The notes: generated from the letters alone by a model not told the origin. A stretch of 62,072 bases of DNA from an uncultured Alphaproteobacteria bacterium (GCA_902585605.1 CACIED010000006.1:1-62072), one strand, 5' to 3'; shown: positions 28,168-38,200, counted from the first letter of the stretch. Translations and numbers: made by a program.

Positions 28168-28773
28168 TTGAACTATATAATACGTGTGGGTAAACATAAA
28201 ATAGATATTAATAAAAAAAGTCTTTCTTGGGAAAAAAAATTTTTTAGAAAATGTGATAACAAAGACTGTAATAGTGAGGGTACGTTTAAAGCACCAAAAT
28301 CAAGAGTTTTGTTAAATCAATATTATTATTTTTGCATCGAACATATTAAAGAATACAACAAATCATGGGATTTTTATAAAGGATTATCAGTAAATGAAAT
28401 TGAGAATTCGATGAGAGAAGATATTATATGGAACAGGCCGTCATGGCCATTAAAAGGAAATTATCATAAAGTAATGGATCAAATTAACAATTTTTTTAAT
28501 GAAGAAATGAATGATTTTAATCCAAATGAACAAGATAACAATTACTTTAAAAATAAGCTAGTTGATGAAAATCTTACAAAAGAAGAAAACAAAGCTCTAT
28601 CATTATTCAATCTGGATCTACCATTAACATTGGAAAAAATTAAAAAAACTTACAAAAAACTAGTGAAAATATTTCATCCTGATGTAAATGGTAACGATAA
28701 AAAAGCAGAAGAGAAGTTTAAAGAAATAAATAATTCATACAAAATACTTTTAAAAAAATTTAAAAATGACTGA
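28168..28773 (+). CDS. DnaJ-domain protein (J domain at C terminus)
   Basis: About 201 aa. N-terminal half has KCDNKDCNSEGTFKAPKSR, YYFCIEHIKEYNKSWDFYKGLS and RPSWPL, typical of the alphaproteobacterial DnaJ-like protein next to cobS. The C-terminal J domain (about 145-200) contains KIFHPDVNG with the HPD that stimulates Hsp70 ATPase. No ATG lies near the N terminus; TTG at 28168 (giving NYIIRVGKHKIDI as in relatives) is my choice, with GTG 28186 possible. It overlaps cobS by 8 nt, which suggests it serves that AAA complex. Confidence 0.83.
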   Translation: MNYIIRVGKHKIDINKKSLSWEKKFFRKCDNKDCNSEGTFKAPKSRVLLNQYYYFCIEHIKEYNKSWDFYKGLSVNEIENSMREDIIWNRPSWPLKGNYHKVMDQINNFFNEEMNDFNPNEQDNNYFKNKLVDENLTKEENKALSLFNLDLPLTLEKIKKTYKKLVKIFHPDVNGNDKKAEEKFKEINNSYKILLKKFKND

Positions 28774-29749
28774 TAAAAAAAATATAGATATATCTCCTAG
28801 TATCAAAATTGATCCTAAGGAATTATTTGGAGTTTCCTGTGAATTTGATATTCATAAATTTAAAGAAAAGACAACACATGTTCCAGAGATAGATCAAACA
28901 TATATTTTTGATCCAGCGACAACTCTCTCAATACTTGCAGGGTTTTCTTCTAATCGAAGAGTGCTGATTCAAGGATACCATGGCACTGGTAAATCTACTC
29001 ATATCGAACAGGTAGCTGCTAGGCTTAATTGGCCATGTATAAGAATTAATCTAGACAGTCATATCAGCAGAATAGATTTGATTGGCAAAGATGCTATTAT
29101 ACTTAAAGACAATAAACAAGTCACTGAGTTTCAAGACGGTATACTTCCATGGTCTTACAAAAATCCTGTAGCTTTAGTGTTTGATGAATATGATGCAGGC
29201 AGACCTGATGTAATGTTTGTTATTCAGCGTATTTTAGAGTCTGAAGGTAAATTAACTCTATTGGATCAATCGAGAGTAATTAAACCACATAAATATTTTA
29301 GGTTATTTGCTACAGCAAACACAGTTGGACTAGGAGATACTTCTGGAATGTATCATGGTACACAACAAATTAACCAAGGTCAAATGGATAGATGGAATAT
29401 TGTTTCTACTTTGAATTATCTTAGTAACAGTCAAGAAATTAATATTATTTTGAATAAAGTAAAAAAACTTAACAATAAAGAGGGTAAGGACATTGTTAAA
29501 AGTATGGTAGCTACTGCAGATCTCTCAAGATCAGGATTTATTAATGGTGATATTTCAACTGTTATGAGCCCAAGAACTGTTTTGACTTGGGCAGAAAATT
29601 ATCTTCTATTCAATGATATAGAATATTCTTTTAAACTATCTTTTTTAAATAGATGTGATGAAATGGAGAGATCTATCTTACAGGAATATTTTCAAAGATC
29701 ATTTGGCATTGATATTTCTGACGCTAAGGTAGTTAATGTCAAAGAATAG
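28766..29749 (+). CDS. cobS: CobS-like AAA+ ATPase (cobaltochelatase subunit family)
   Basis: A 327-aa AAA+ protein: Walker A GYHGTGKS (70-77), Walker [12 protein letters not shown], sensor-like [11 protein letters not shown] followed by [17 protein letters not shown]. CobS and CobT form the ATPase chaperone of aerobic cobaltochelatase, which inserts cobalt into hydrogenobyrinate with CobN. No cobN or other cobalamin gene is in the window; the cobS-cobT pair with DnaJ and BolA is near-universal in alphaproteobacteria, even those without B12 synthesis, so another client is likely. Confidence 0.9.
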   Translation: MTDKKNIDISPSIKIDPKELFGVSCEFDIHKFKEKTTHVPEIDQTYIFDPATTLSILAGFSSNRRVLIQGYHGTGKSTHIEQVAARLNWPCIRINLDSHISRIDLIGKDAIILKDNKQVTEFQDGILPWSYKNPVALVFDEYDAGRPDVMFVIQRILESEGKLTLLDQSRVIKPHKYFRLFATANTVGLGDTSGMYHGTQQINQGQMDRWNIVSTLNYLSNSQEINIILNKVKKLNNKEGKDIVKSMVATADLSRSGFINGDISTVMSPRTVLTWAENYLLFNDIEYSFKLSFLNRCDEMERSILQEYFQRSFGIDISDAKVVNVKE

Positions 29750-31517
29750 TGAAATTATTGAAGAATTTAAAAAGTCGTTAAGTGCAACAATAAAATCTAT
29801 AGGAAAGAAAGAAAATATAGAAATTAATTTTGTTAAAGAAAATCCTTCAATTATTGGAAACACAATAAATTTAACTGAGCCAAAAATTGATAATTTTAAA
29901 AATAATCTAGAATATCTTAGAGCTGAAGCAGACTCTTTTGCTCTTGAATTTAGATTGCATTCAAAAGACATACACCAAAATTTCTTAAATCAAAATGAGC
30001 TGTCAAACGAAATCATTAACGTTTTGGAACAGGCACGAGTGGAAGCTATTGGTAGTAATGAATTCAAAGGAATACAAAAAAATTTAAAGAATAAGTATAT
30101 TAGAGATCTTAAAATTGAAAATACACAAAAAGAACAAAATTTATTAATTAGAGCATTTAAAAACGTAGCATTTGAAGAAATTATAGGTGTTAATTTAGGT
30201 AAAAATAATAGTAGTTTTAAAAATATTATAAAAGAAAAATTAAAAAAAGATTATTCAAACTTTTTTAAAAATCTAAAGAAATGTCTATACGATCAGGAAA
30301 AATATACATCTACAATAGTTGAAAAACTAGATGAGCTTGGATTACTTAAAAATAGTGCAAACAATACCCAGAACGACGATATTAATCAAAATGATGAAGA
30401 TCAAGATAATGAAAATGAAAATAATGATGATCAAAAAAATGACGAGCAAACAGAATCGAACATTGAGATGCAAACAAGTGAAACTACAATTGAACAATCC
30501 GTTTCATTAGAAGAAAATGATGATATGGGAGAAGAAAGTGGGGATACAGAACTAGATTATCTACCAGATAGTAAAAATTTAGAAGTTTTAGAGAGTTATA
30601 AAGTTTATGATTATAATTTTGATGAAATCATAAACGCGGAGGAGCTTTGTGATACTAAAGAATTAGATAAACTTAGAAGAAATCTTGATCAACAAGTGTT
30701 TTCTTTTCAACCATTAATTGTTAAAATTGCCAACAGACTTCAAAGAAAGCTTTTAGCTCAGCAAAACCGTCATTGGGATTTTAATATGGAAGAGGGTTTT
30801 CTTGATACATCAAGATTGGCTAAAATAATTGCAAATCCAAATAATAAATTAAGCTACAAAGTAGAAAAGGAAATTGAATTTAAAGATACTATTGTAAGCC
30901 TACTAATTGACAATTCTGGATCAATGAGAGGAAGACCGATTACTGTTGCTGCACTATGTTCAGATATTTTAGCTAAAACTTTGGAAAGATGCTTGATTAA
31001 ATCTGAAATATTGGGATTTACAACTAAAGCATGGAAAGGTGGTCAATCTAGAGAAAAATGGATAAAAAATGGGAAACCTTCTAATCCAGGTAGATTAAAT
31101 GATTTAAGGCATATTATTTTTAAATCTGCTGACTCGCCATGGAGAAGATCAAAGAAAAATTTAGGACTATTATTAAAAGAGGGAATTTTAAAAGAAAACG
31201 TCGATGGAGAAGCTTTATCATGGGCATATAATAGATTATCTTATCGAAAGGAAAAAAGGAAAATTCTTATTGTTATAAGCGATGGTGCACCTGTTGATGA
31301 CTCAACACTTTCTGTAAATCCAGGTAATTATTTAGAAAAAAATTTGAGAGATATAATTGGTGAGATTGAAAAAAAAGATGAAATTGAATTAATTGCTATT
31401 GGAATTGGGCATGATGTTTCACGATATTATAGTAAAGCTGTAACAATAATGGATGTCGATCAATTAGGTGAAGTGTTACTAAATCAGTTATCTACTACTT
31501 TTCATTTAGATAACTAA
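29736..31517 (+). CDS. cobT: CobT-like VWA-domain protein (cobaltochelatase subunit family)
   Basis: A 593-aa protein with an N-terminal helical part (about 1-205), a long acidic, Asn/Asp/Gln-rich linker (about 211-275) and a C-terminal von Willebrand A domain. Its MIDAS motif is DNSGS (392-396), preceded by VSLLI and followed by [21 protein letters not shown]. CobT is the metal-dependent partner that couples the CobS hexamer to its client. It overlaps cobS by 14 nt, and its stop tetramer CTAA is shared with tgt. Confidence 0.9.
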   Translation: MSKNSEIIEEFKKSLSATIKSIGKKENIEINFVKENPSIIGNTINLTEPKIDNFKNNLEYLRAEADSFALEFRLHSKDIHQNFLNQNELSNEIINVLEQARVEAIGSNEFKGIQKNLKNKYIRDLKIENTQKEQNLLIRAFKNVAFEEIIGVNLGKNNSSFKNIIKEKLKKDYSNFFKNLKKCLYDQEKYTSTIVEKLDELGLLKNSANNTQNDDINQNDEDQDNENENNDDQKNDEQTESNIEMQTSETTIEQSVSLEENDDMGEESGDTELDYLPDSKNLEVLESYKVYDYNFDEIINAEELCDTKELDKLRRNLDQQVFSFQPLIVKIANRLQRKLLAQQNRHWDFNMEEGFLDTSRLAKIIANPNNKLSYKVEKEIEFKDTIVSLLIDNSGSMRGRPITVAALCSDILAKTLERCLIKSEILGFTTKAWKGGQSREKWIKNGKPSNPGRLNDLRHIIFKSADSPWRRSKKNLGLLLKEGILKENVDGEALSWAYNRLSYRKEKRKILIVISDGAPVDDSTLSVNPGNYLEKNLRDIIGEIEKKDEIELIAIGIGHDVSRYYSKAVTIMDVDQLGEVLLNQLSTTFHLDN

Positions 31518-32713
31518 GAATTTAACCATTTCTTTTTTGCATTATCAAAATCATTGCTATCAATTGAGCTTCTAATTTCTTTCATAAGATTATTCATAAA
31601 ATATATATTATGATTAGTAAGCAGTTGTAATCCTAGTAATTCTTGTGCAGAAAAAAGATGGTGTAAATATGCCAGTGTAAAGTTCTTACAAGTATAACAA
31701 TTACATTCATTATCTATTCGGTTTAAATTATTTTTATATTTAACATTTTTTAGGTTTATCTTTCCCTGTGTACCTTTTACTAAAGCTGATCCATGTCTAG
31801 CAATTCTAGTTGGGCTTACACAATCAAATGTATCGATTCCATGTGCAACAAAATCCCAAATATCCCTTGGGTCACCAATACCTAGCAAATGTACTGGACG
31901 AGTATTATCTAATTTAGAAGAGGTAAAATGAACTATATCTTTCATTTCATCTTTATTTGATCCTAAACTTCCACCAATAGCAATCCCAAAAGTGTTGATT
32001 TTTTTTGTATTAAATTCAATGCTTTCTTCTCTTAAATCTCTGTAAATCCCTCCTTGAATAATGCCGTATATTTCTTGTTTACCGGCTGAGCCATTTTTAG
32101 GATTATATTTAAGTTTAGAATTAAATGCATTGATGGATCTTAAAGACCATCTATGACTTCTTAACATAGAATCAGATGTATATGTTTTATCTACATTATA
32201 AGGAGTGCATTCATCAAAAACTAAGATGAAATCTGCTCCAAGATTTCTTTGAACATCTATTGATTTTTCAGGTGATAACATATGAGTAGAACCATCTATA
32301 TAAGACTTGAATAATGCGCCCTCTTCATTCAAATTTATTAAAGTTTTTTTATTTTTTGAATTTGTCTTTCGTCCTTTTATTTCATCAGCAACTGAGCCAT
32401 GTCCAAGAGAAAAAATTTGAAATCCGCCACTGTCTGTTAACATAGGTCCATTCCAACCGGTAAATTTATGAAGACCTCCATGCTGAGCTATTAGTTCACT
32501 TCCTGGTTGAAGCATTAAGTGATAAGTATTTGATAATATAATCTGGGAATTATTCTCTTTTGCCTCCTTTGTAGTAAAAGATTTTAAAGCTGCTTTTGTT
32601 GCACAAAATATAAAGGCTGGTGTATTAATTTCACCATGAGGAGTAGATATTACACCAGTTCTTGCATTTGAATTATTAGACTTATTTTTGATTGACCAAT
32701 TAAAATCTTTCAT
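31514..32713 (-). CDS. tgt: tRNA-guanine transglycosylase (queuine tRNA-ribosyltransferase)
   Basis: A 399-aa TIM-barrel enzyme that exchanges guanine 34 of GUN tRNAs for preQ1. [14 protein letters not shown] and [17 protein letters not shown] hold the general-base/nucleophile Asp residues. The zinc site appears as [19 protein letters not shown] (three Cys and one His). It is followed upstream on the same strand by a predicted queuosine-precursor transporter, and no queC/D/E/F genes are seen, so the cell may salvage the precursor rather than make it, as far as this window shows. Confidence 0.93.
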   Translation of the reverse strand: MKDFNWSIKNKSNNSNARTGVISTPHGEINTPAFIFCATKAALKSFTTKEAKENNSQIILSNTYHLMLQPGSELIAQHGGLHKFTGWNGPMLTDSGGFQIFSLGHGSVADEIKGRKTNSKNKKTLINLNEEGALFKSYIDGSTHMLSPEKSIDVQRNLGADFILVFDECTPYNVDKTYTSDSMLRSHRWSLRSINAFNSKLKYNPKNGSAGKQEIYGIIQGGIYRDLREESIEFNTKKINTFGIAIGGSLGSNKDEMKDIVHFTSSKLDNTRPVHLLGIGDPRDIWDFVAHGIDTFDCVSPTRIARHGSALVKGTQGKINLKNVKYKNNLNRIDNECNCYTCKNFTLAYLHHLFSAQELLGLQLLTNHNIYFMNNLMKEIRSSIDSNDFDNAKKKWLNS

Positions 32714-32733
32714 TAGTTATTTGAAAACTAACT

Positions 32734-33570
32734 TTAACCCATTTCAGGAGAAGAATTTTTTTCTTTTGGAATAAAATACTTTGCAAGATAAATAAAAGGG
32801 GTGTCAAGAAGTGCTATAAATACTCTTAATAAATAAACACCCAAAATGAATGTCATAATAACATCACTAAGTGGAAAAGGATTGGGATTTAAAATTATCC
32901 AAGCAAAAATACTGAAAATTGTGTTATCAATTAATGATGATATAGCTGTAGAAAAATTATTTCTCAACCAAAGTAATTTATTTGAACTAACAGTTTTTAA
33001 ATAACTAAAGAACCAAATATCAAAATATTGACTTATCAAATAAGCTATCATACTTGCTACAAATATGCTTGTCATTGGAGTGAATAAAATTGCTAAACTT
33101 TCTTGCACCATTGATACCCATTCGTCTTCAGCTGGCTGAATACCAATTGTTACTAACATTAAAATTGTCATCAAGAAAAAACTGCAGAAACCAATAAGAA
33201 CATTTTTTCTAGCTTTTTCTTTACCGTAATATTCTGACAGTATATCTGTGCACAAAAAAGTGGAAGCAAATAATATTGTCCCCAAAGCTATTGGACTAGG
33301 TTCGTAAAATGGAATAATTTTTTCATTTATTGAAGAGAAAAAATTAAAATTAGCTTGTTTTAATACTTGTATATTAGCTGCAATTATAGCTATAGCCGAA
33401 TAAACGTACAAACCAACATATCCGAATAATTTTAAAAAGACTAATATTGAAAAAAAACACAATAATAGCATTAAAAACCAAACTACTTCAGTATTTTGAT
33501 TTGATATTAAATTAATTATATTCTGAGGTATTGAAGATATTAGAGTTTTAATTCCAGTTAAAACGTCCAT
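32734..33570 (-). CDS. queuosine precursor transporter (YhhQ/QPTR family)
   Basis: A 278-aa membrane protein with about six to seven helices. TDILSEYYGKEKARKNVLIGF and QYFDIWFFSYLK followed by LWLRNNFSTAISSLIDNTIF are characteristic of the YhhQ (DUF165/Vut_1) family, which takes up queuosine precursors such as preQ0 or preQ1. Being 20 nt upstream of tgt supports this specificity. It is longer than E. coli YhhQ (about 221 aa), with extra N-terminal sequence. Substrate form is inferred. Confidence 0.85.
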   Translation of the reverse strand: MDVLTGIKTLISSIPQNIINLISNQNTEVVWFLMLLLCFFSILVFLKLFGYVGLYVYSAIAIIAANIQVLKQANFNFFSSINEKIIPFYEPSPIALGTILFASTFLCTDILSEYYGKEKARKNVLIGFCSFFLMTILMLVTIGIQPAEDEWVSMVQESLAILFTPMTSIFVASMIAYLISQYFDIWFFSYLKTVSSNKLLWLRNNFSTAISSLIDNTIFSIFAWIILNPNPFPLSDVIMTFILGVYLLRVFIALLDTPFIYLAKYFIPKEKNSSPEMG

Positions 33571-33578
33571 AATTACAA

Positions 33579-33860
33579 TTAAGCTGATTTATTAAGAATA
33601 GTTTTTTTAAGTTTTTTTGCTTTTAAAGGTAATTTAGAATTAGGAGTATTCATTAGAAATTCATCTAACCCACCTTTTTTTTCAACTGTTCGGATAGTAC
33701 TAACAGCAACTTTAAGTTGAAATTTTTGTCCTAATACTTCGCTAACAAAAGTGATGTTCTGAAGGTTTGGTTTAAAACGTCTTTTTGTTCTATTCTTAGC
33801 ATGACTAACATTATTACCGGTTTGAAACGATTTTCCTGTTAATTCACATCTCATTGACAT
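33579..33860 (-). CDS. rpmB: 50S ribosomal protein L28
   Basis: A 93-aa basic protein, family length for alphaproteobacteria. MRCELTGKSFQTGNNVSHAKNRTKRRFKPNLQ is the L28 N-terminal block, and VAVSTIRTVEKKGGLDEFL the C-terminal one. The start is ATG 33860 (MSMRC) or two codons in. A minus-strand TTGACA (33893-33898) suggests rpmB also has its own promoter inside the nine-gene run. Confidence 0.95.
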   Translation of the reverse strand: MSMRCELTGKSFQTGNNVSHAKNRTKRRFKPNLQNITFVSEVLGQKFQLKVAVSTIRTVEKKGGLDEFLMNTPNSKLPLKAKKLKKTILNKSA

Positions 33861-33870
33861 AATGGAGATG

Positions 33871-33898
33871 CATGTAAATATAAATATTACTTTGTCAA
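33871..33898 (-). promoter_or_regulatory. candidate rpmB promoter
   Basis: Perfect TTGACA (33893-33898) on the minus strand with TACATG (33871-33876) after a 16-nt spacer, in the 43-nt gap before rpmB. The -10 is poor. An internal promoter is plausible because rpmB must be highly expressed, but this rests on hexamers alone. Confidence 0.3.
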
Positions 33899-33903
33899 GT
33901 ATT

Positions 33904-34740
33904 CTAAATACTAAATTTATCTATAATATAAGTTGGAGTAATTTGATGATTTTTAATTAATTTATTTATTTGATTTAAATCTTTATGAATACCATATTTT
34001 ACTAAAACACTATCTATTTCAAAATTATTAGCACCTTGAATGTCATGGAATAATGAGTCTCCAATAGCCACTGTTCTTTTTTTTTCTAAATTAATTTGAT
34101 TTATGGTTTCAGCGTATATACTTACATCAGGCTTACCTTTTATAATAACATTTCCACCCATTTTTTTGTATATTTCACCAATAGCACCCATACAAAAGAC
34201 ATTTTTGCTACTGTTACTTTCAACTGTTTCAAAGTCAGGGTTGGCACAATACATTGTTATCTCTTTGTTATAAGCTACTTCTAGTAATGGAATGTAGTCT
34301 ATTGGTTGAAAATTTATAAAAGGAGTGCAAGCTAAAATTAAATCTGCTTCTTCTACTTTTTCTACAAAATTAAAATTTAAACCATCTCTAAAATCAAGAC
34401 CATCCTCTTTTTCTTCATCATAAATATGAAAACAATTTTTTTTATTTTTATCATCTAAAAATTTTTTTTTAAGTAATTGCCAAATCATTTCTCCACTTGT
34501 CACTGTATTTTTAAAAGAATTTTTTTTAAAACCAAGCTGTGGTAATCTATCTATAGATGATTGTGATCTTTTTGATGAATTTGAAATTATAAACAAATTT
34601 TTATTATTACTATTTAGAATATTAATAGTATTAAAAGCATGATCATATCCAAATGTTCCGTCATGCATTACGCCCCATTGATCAATTATAAAGTTGTCAT
34701 AATTATTAATAATGTCTTCAATAGATTTTATTGTTTTCAT
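33904..34740 (-). CDS. HAD superfamily class IIA hydrolase
   Basis: A 278-aa HAD phosphatase-like protein. The nucleophile motif is FIIDQWGVMHDG (normally DxDGV; here the second Asp is replaced by Trp, as in the TIGR01459-type subgroup). Motif II is LFIISNSSKR, Lys in GKPDVSIYAE, and AIGDSLFHDIQGANNFE supplies the Mg-binding Asp residues. The subgroup is common in alphaproteobacteria with no known substrate. It overlaps nothing and lies 2 nt from pyrD. Confidence 0.8.
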   Translation of the reverse strand: MKTIKSIEDIINNYDNFIIDQWGVMHDGTFGYDHAFNTINILNSNNKNLFIISNSSKRSQSSIDRLPQLGFKKNSFKNTVTSGEMIWQLLKKKFLDDKNKKNCFHIYDEEKEDGLDFRDGLNFNFVEKVEEADLILACTPFINFQPIDYIPLLEVAYNKEITMYCANPDFETVESNSSKNVFCMGAIGEIYKKMGGNVIIKGKPDVSIYAETINQINLEKKRTVAIGDSLFHDIQGANNFEIDSVLVKYGIHKDLNQINKLIKNHQITPTYIIDKFSI

Positions 34741-34742
34741 TA

Positions 34743-35798
34743 CTAAACAGATTTACCAATAACTTCAGATACATTTTTATATCCATCAGTTTTAATTAGG
34801 TCAATCAAATCACCTTTCATACTATTGATTAAATTTGGACCAGAATAGACCAAAGCTGTATATAGCTGAACTAAAGAAGCGCCAGATTTAATTTTTTCGT
34901 AACAATCCCTTCCACTTGATATACCGCCCACTCCTATTAATGGTATTTGACCATTTGTTAATTCATACATTTTTTTCAAAATTATATTTGAATTATCATA
35001 TAGAGGTTTGCCACTTAACCCCCCTTTTTTTCCTTTATTTAAAGAAATTAAATTACTCTCTCTTTTGATAGTACTATTTGTAAGTATTAGTCCATCTATG
35101 TTATTAGCCAAGGAAATTAAAGCTATATCTCTAAGTTGATCTTCATTTAAATCAGGTGAAATTTTAATTAATATTGGCTTTGTATTAATATTTTTTATTT
35201 CATCTCTTTTGTCTATAATTTTTTTAATTAATTTTTCTATCTTTCCTCTTAATTGTAGATCTCTCAATCCTTCAGTATTTGGAGAGGATATGTTAATAGT
35301 AATATAGCTTGCTAAATCACCTAACTCTTCTAAACCTATTAGATAATCATCAATAGCTTCATTTGAATTTTTATTTTTTCCAATATTAACTCCTACAATT
35401 TTATTATTTAAGTAAGATTTTTGGTGTTTAATTAAGTTTTTTTTTACTTTTCTAATTCCCTTATTATTAAATCCTAAACTATTGATAATAGCTTTATCTT
35501 CACTTAATCTAAATACTCTAGGTTTAGAGTTACCACTTTGAGGTTTTGGAGTAATTGTGCCAACTTCAAGAAATCCAAAACCAAATGAAAACATGGAATG
35601 CATCACTTCAGCATTTTTATCAAAACCGGCAGCTAGTCCTATAGGATTTTCAAAATCTAAACCCATTAGATGTTGTGCAAGAATAGGATCCTCGATATTT
35701 TTTTGTCTTACTTTGAAATATTTTAAAAAATTAATTGAAATAGTGTGAGATATCTCGGGAGGTAATAATCTTAATATTTTTAATGAACTATTATACAA
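34743..35798 (-). CDS. pyrD: dihydroorotate dehydrogenase (quinone), class 2
   Basis: A 351-aa FMN enzyme of pyrimidine synthesis that reduces quinone. The N-terminal membrane-associating helix (LRLLPPEISHTISINFLKYF) and SSPNTEGLRDLQ with the catalytic Ser mark class 2. GLAAGFDKNAE and GVGGISSGRDCYEKIKSGASLVQLYTALVY bind FMN. It lies between lysK and the HAD gene. Confidence 0.95.
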   Translation of the reverse strand: MYNSSLKILRLLPPEISHTISINFLKYFKVRQKNIEDPILAQHLMGLDFENPIGLAAGFDKNAEVMHSMFSFGFGFLEVGTITPKPQSGNSKPRVFRLSEDKAIINSLGFNNKGIRKVKKNLIKHQKSYLNNKIVGVNIGKNKNSNEAIDDYLIGLEELGDLASYITINISSPNTEGLRDLQLRGKIEKLIKKIIDKRDEIKNINTKPILIKISPDLNEDQLRDIALISLANNIDGLILTNSTIKRESNLISLNKGKKGGLSGKPLYDNSNIILKKMYELTNGQIPLIGVGGISSGRDCYEKIKSGASLVQLYTALVYSGPNLINSMKGDLIDLIKTDGYKNVSEVIGKSV

Positions 35799-35802
35799 TA
35801 AA

Positions 35803-37386
35803 TTAATTATCTATTAATTTTTTTAGATAATCAATAGTTTCTCTTAATCCAAATAATTTAAAAAATGATCCTAGTCTGGGGCCTTGATCTTGGCCAAGCA
35901 TTACTTGATATACTAGTTTAAAAAAATCTTTTAAGTTTTCAAATTGGTGTTTTTTTCCTACTTCGTATAATAATGTTTGAATATCTTCAGATGAACTGTT
36001 TTCAGTAACCTCATTTTCTAAAACATTAATAATATCAATAAATACATCTTTATTACTACTATCAATCTCTAAAAATTTCTTTTTAGGCAAAATAAAATCT
36101 TCATAGTAATTTAGTGCAAAGTCTATAAGACGATCAAATTCAGGATTATTATCAGCATTAATTTGATCATCATATTTTTTAATAAAAGACCATATTACTT
36201 TTTTATCTTTTGAATTAGAAACGTTTACTAGGTTAGTTAAGGTATTAAAATTTATTTCTGATTTGAATGCTTTCGGTTTACCTGAATGAATATGCCAAAT
36301 TGGATTATCATACTGTTTATTTTTATCTAATTTAGAGTAAGAGTTATAATGAGAAAGGTAGTCATCTACAGTTTTAGGAATTACATCAAAGTGAAGTTTC
36401 TTTGCTGATTTTGGTTTTTGGAACATATAGAGTGCAAGACTCTCAGGAGAAGCATAACGCAGCCACTCATCTACACTAATACCATTTCCAACTGACTTAG
36501 AAATTTTTTCACCTTTTTCATCTAAAAACATTTCATAAATTAGATTAGTGGGTGGTTTTTTATTTAATGCTTTACAAATATTGGAGCCTAAATCAACACT
36601 TTCTGTTAGATCTTTACCGCACATTTCGTAGTCAACTTCAAACGACATCCATCTCATTGCCCAATCAACTTTCCACTGTAACTTACATTTTCCATTAATT
36701 ACTTCAGTTTCAACTAACTTGTCTAAAGATGGATCTTTGTAAATAATTGTTTTTGTATCCATTTTATATTCTTCAATTTTTACTTGAAGAACCTCACCTG
36801 AATTTTCACTTATTGGGAGAAATGGACTATAAGTTTCTTTTCTCTCTGTCCTTAAGGTAGGTAAAATAATATCTAATATTTTTGGATAGTTTTCAAATAT
36901 ACTTAATATTGTTTCATTAAAATCTCCATTTTGATATTTTTCTGTTGAGCTAACAAACTCATAGTCGAAATTAAATTCATCTAAAAAACTTCTAAGTTTT
37001 GCATTATTATGATGTCCAAAACTTTCAAATTTACCAAATGGATCTGGTATCGAAGTAAGTGGCTTACCTATAAATTTTTCTAACATTTCTTTATTTGGAA
37101 CATTTTCAGGAACTTTTCTTAACCCATCCATATCATCAGAAAATGTGATCAGTTTTGTTGGACAATCAATTATAGAGCTAAATGCATTTTTTACCATTGA
37201 TGTTCTTACAACTTCACCAAAAGTTCCAATATGAGGTAAACCTGAGGGGCCATAACCAGTTTCTAGTAATACATAACCCTTAGATGGAATTTTAAAATTT
37301 TGTAAACCACCATTCTTTTTAATAATTTGTAATGCTTCTCTAAAAGGCCAAGCTTTTAAGGATTGTACTAATTCTTGATCAATCAT
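35803..37386 (-). CDS. lysK: lysyl-tRNA synthetase, class I
   Basis: A 527-aa class I (archaeal-type) LysRS, the form used by many alphaproteobacteria. The HIGH-type motif is GPSGLPHIGTFGE and the KMSKS-type is EKISKSVGNG. SFEVDYEMCGKDLTESVDLGSNICKAL is diagnostic. It overlaps the upstream marR gene by 8 nt, so marR and lysK are probably co-transcribed and both fall under the palindrome upstream of marR. Confidence 0.95.
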   Translation of the reverse strand: MIDQELVQSLKAWPFREALQIIKKNGGLQNFKIPSKGYVLLETGYGPSGLPHIGTFGEVVRTSMVKNAFSSIIDCPTKLITFSDDMDGLRKVPENVPNKEMLEKFIGKPLTSIPDPFGKFESFGHHNNAKLRSFLDEFNFDYEFVSSTEKYQNGDFNETILSIFENYPKILDIILPTLRTERKETYSPFLPISENSGEVLQVKIEEYKMDTKTIIYKDPSLDKLVETEVINGKCKLQWKVDWAMRWMSFEVDYEMCGKDLTESVDLGSNICKALNKKPPTNLIYEMFLDEKGEKISKSVGNGISVDEWLRYASPESLALYMFQKPKSAKKLHFDVIPKTVDDYLSHYNSYSKLDKNKQYDNPIWHIHSGKPKAFKSEINFNTLTNLVNVSNSKDKKVIWSFIKKYDDQINADNNPEFDRLIDFALNYYEDFILPKKKFLEIDSSNKDVFIDIINVLENEVTENSSSEDIQTLLYEVGKKHQFENLKDFFKLVYQVMLGQDQGPRLGSFFKLFGLRETIDYLKKLIDN

Positions 37387-37840
37387 TTAATTTTGCTCTA
37401 ATTCTAATTTTTTTACCCAATAACAACTTTAATGAATTTGTGAAATTAAAAATTTCAGTTCCTAATTTCTTAAATAATTCATTTTCTAAATCTATAATAT
37501 TATCAATAATATTTTCAATTAAATCATTTCCTGCTTCAGTTAGAATTAAACTATCAGATCTTTTATCTTGTGGTTGTTGTTTCGATATTAACTTCTTTTT
37601 TTCTAGTTTAGAAATACGTAAACTTACAACTGATCTATCAATAGATGCATTTTTACATATATCCTGTTGAGTAATATTTATATTTTCTTGTTGTAATAAA
37701 TAAATTGTCTCGAGAATAAGATATTCATTTAATGTGATTTCACTCTCTTTTAATTTATACCTTACTTTAGATTGCCATAAGTTTGATGTTTGCCATATTA
37801 ATAATGCTAATCTATTCTCATTAAGAGAAGTGTCTGCCAT
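37379..37840 (-). CDS. MarR family transcriptional regulator
   Basis: A 153-aa winged-helix protein. EITLNEYLILETIYLL, ITQQDICKNASIDRSVVSLRISKLEKKKLISKQQPQDKRSDSLILT shows the helix-turn-helix and the beta-wing with the DKR motif. MarR proteins are dimers that leave DNA on binding small ligands or oxidation. The 48-nt upstream gap has a strong palindrome (37847-37869), implying autoregulation. No MarR-linked efflux gene is near; its partners here are fdx, fnr and lysK. Confidence 0.88.
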   Translation of the reverse strand: MADTSLNENRLALLIWQTSNLWQSKVRYKLKESEITLNEYLILETIYLLQQENINITQQDICKNASIDRSVVSLRISKLEKKKLISKQQPQDKRSDSLILTEAGNDLIENIIDNIIDLENELFKKLGTEIFNFTNSLKLLLGKKIRIRAKLND

Positions 37841-37846
37841 AGTTTT

Positions 37847-37869
37847 TATACAAACTGTTTGTATACAAA
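37847..37869. promoter_or_regulatory. overlapping palindromes, probable MarR operator
   Basis: TATACAAA (37847-37854) and TTTGTATA (37858-37865) form a perfect 8-bp inverted repeat with a 3-nt centre. It overlaps TTTGTATACAAA (37858-37869), a perfect 12-bp palindrome. The half-site TTTGTATA appears in both, so two dimer sites may overlap. It starts 7 nt before the marR ATG and sits just downstream of a minus-strand TTGACA (37881-37886), where a bound repressor would block transcription. Confidence 0.65.
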
Positions 37870-37888
37870 TTATTAATTTATGTCAATA

Positions 37889-38200
37889 CTATTCTGGTGC
37901 TATTTCTATCTCTAAACCATCAAGTTCTTCAGATAAATCAATTTGACAGGATAATCTTGAATTATTTTTAACATCAAAAGCTTGATCTAGCATAGATTCT
38001 TCATCATCATCCATATTTTTCAGCTTATTTGTCCATTTTTCATCAATATAAACATGACAGGTGGCACAAGCACAACATCCTCCGCACGAAGCTTCAATAT
38101 CGTAGCCATTGTCTCTAAGGGTTTCCATTAATGTAAAATTACTATCATATTCAATTTCAGACTTTTTACCTGATCTATCTGTGATTATTACCTTTGGCAT
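37889..38200 (-). CDS. 2Fe-2S ferredoxin, adrenodoxin type
   Basis: A 103-aa ferredoxin. Cluster ligands are C39, C45 and C48 (EASCGGCCACATC, spacing C-x5-C-x2-C) and C85 (SRLSCQ), the ISC/adrenodoxin pattern. Its ATG overlaps the reductase stop by 1 nt, so reductase and ferredoxin are made as a pair. Electron acceptors are unknown; P450s, haem or Fe-S assembly, or IspG are possible. Confidence 0.92.
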   Translation of the reverse strand: MPKVIITDRSGKKSEIEYDSNFTLMETLRDNGYDIEASCGGCCACATCHVYIDEKWTNKLKNMDDDEESMLDQAFDVKNNSRLSCQIDLSEELDGLEIEIAPE

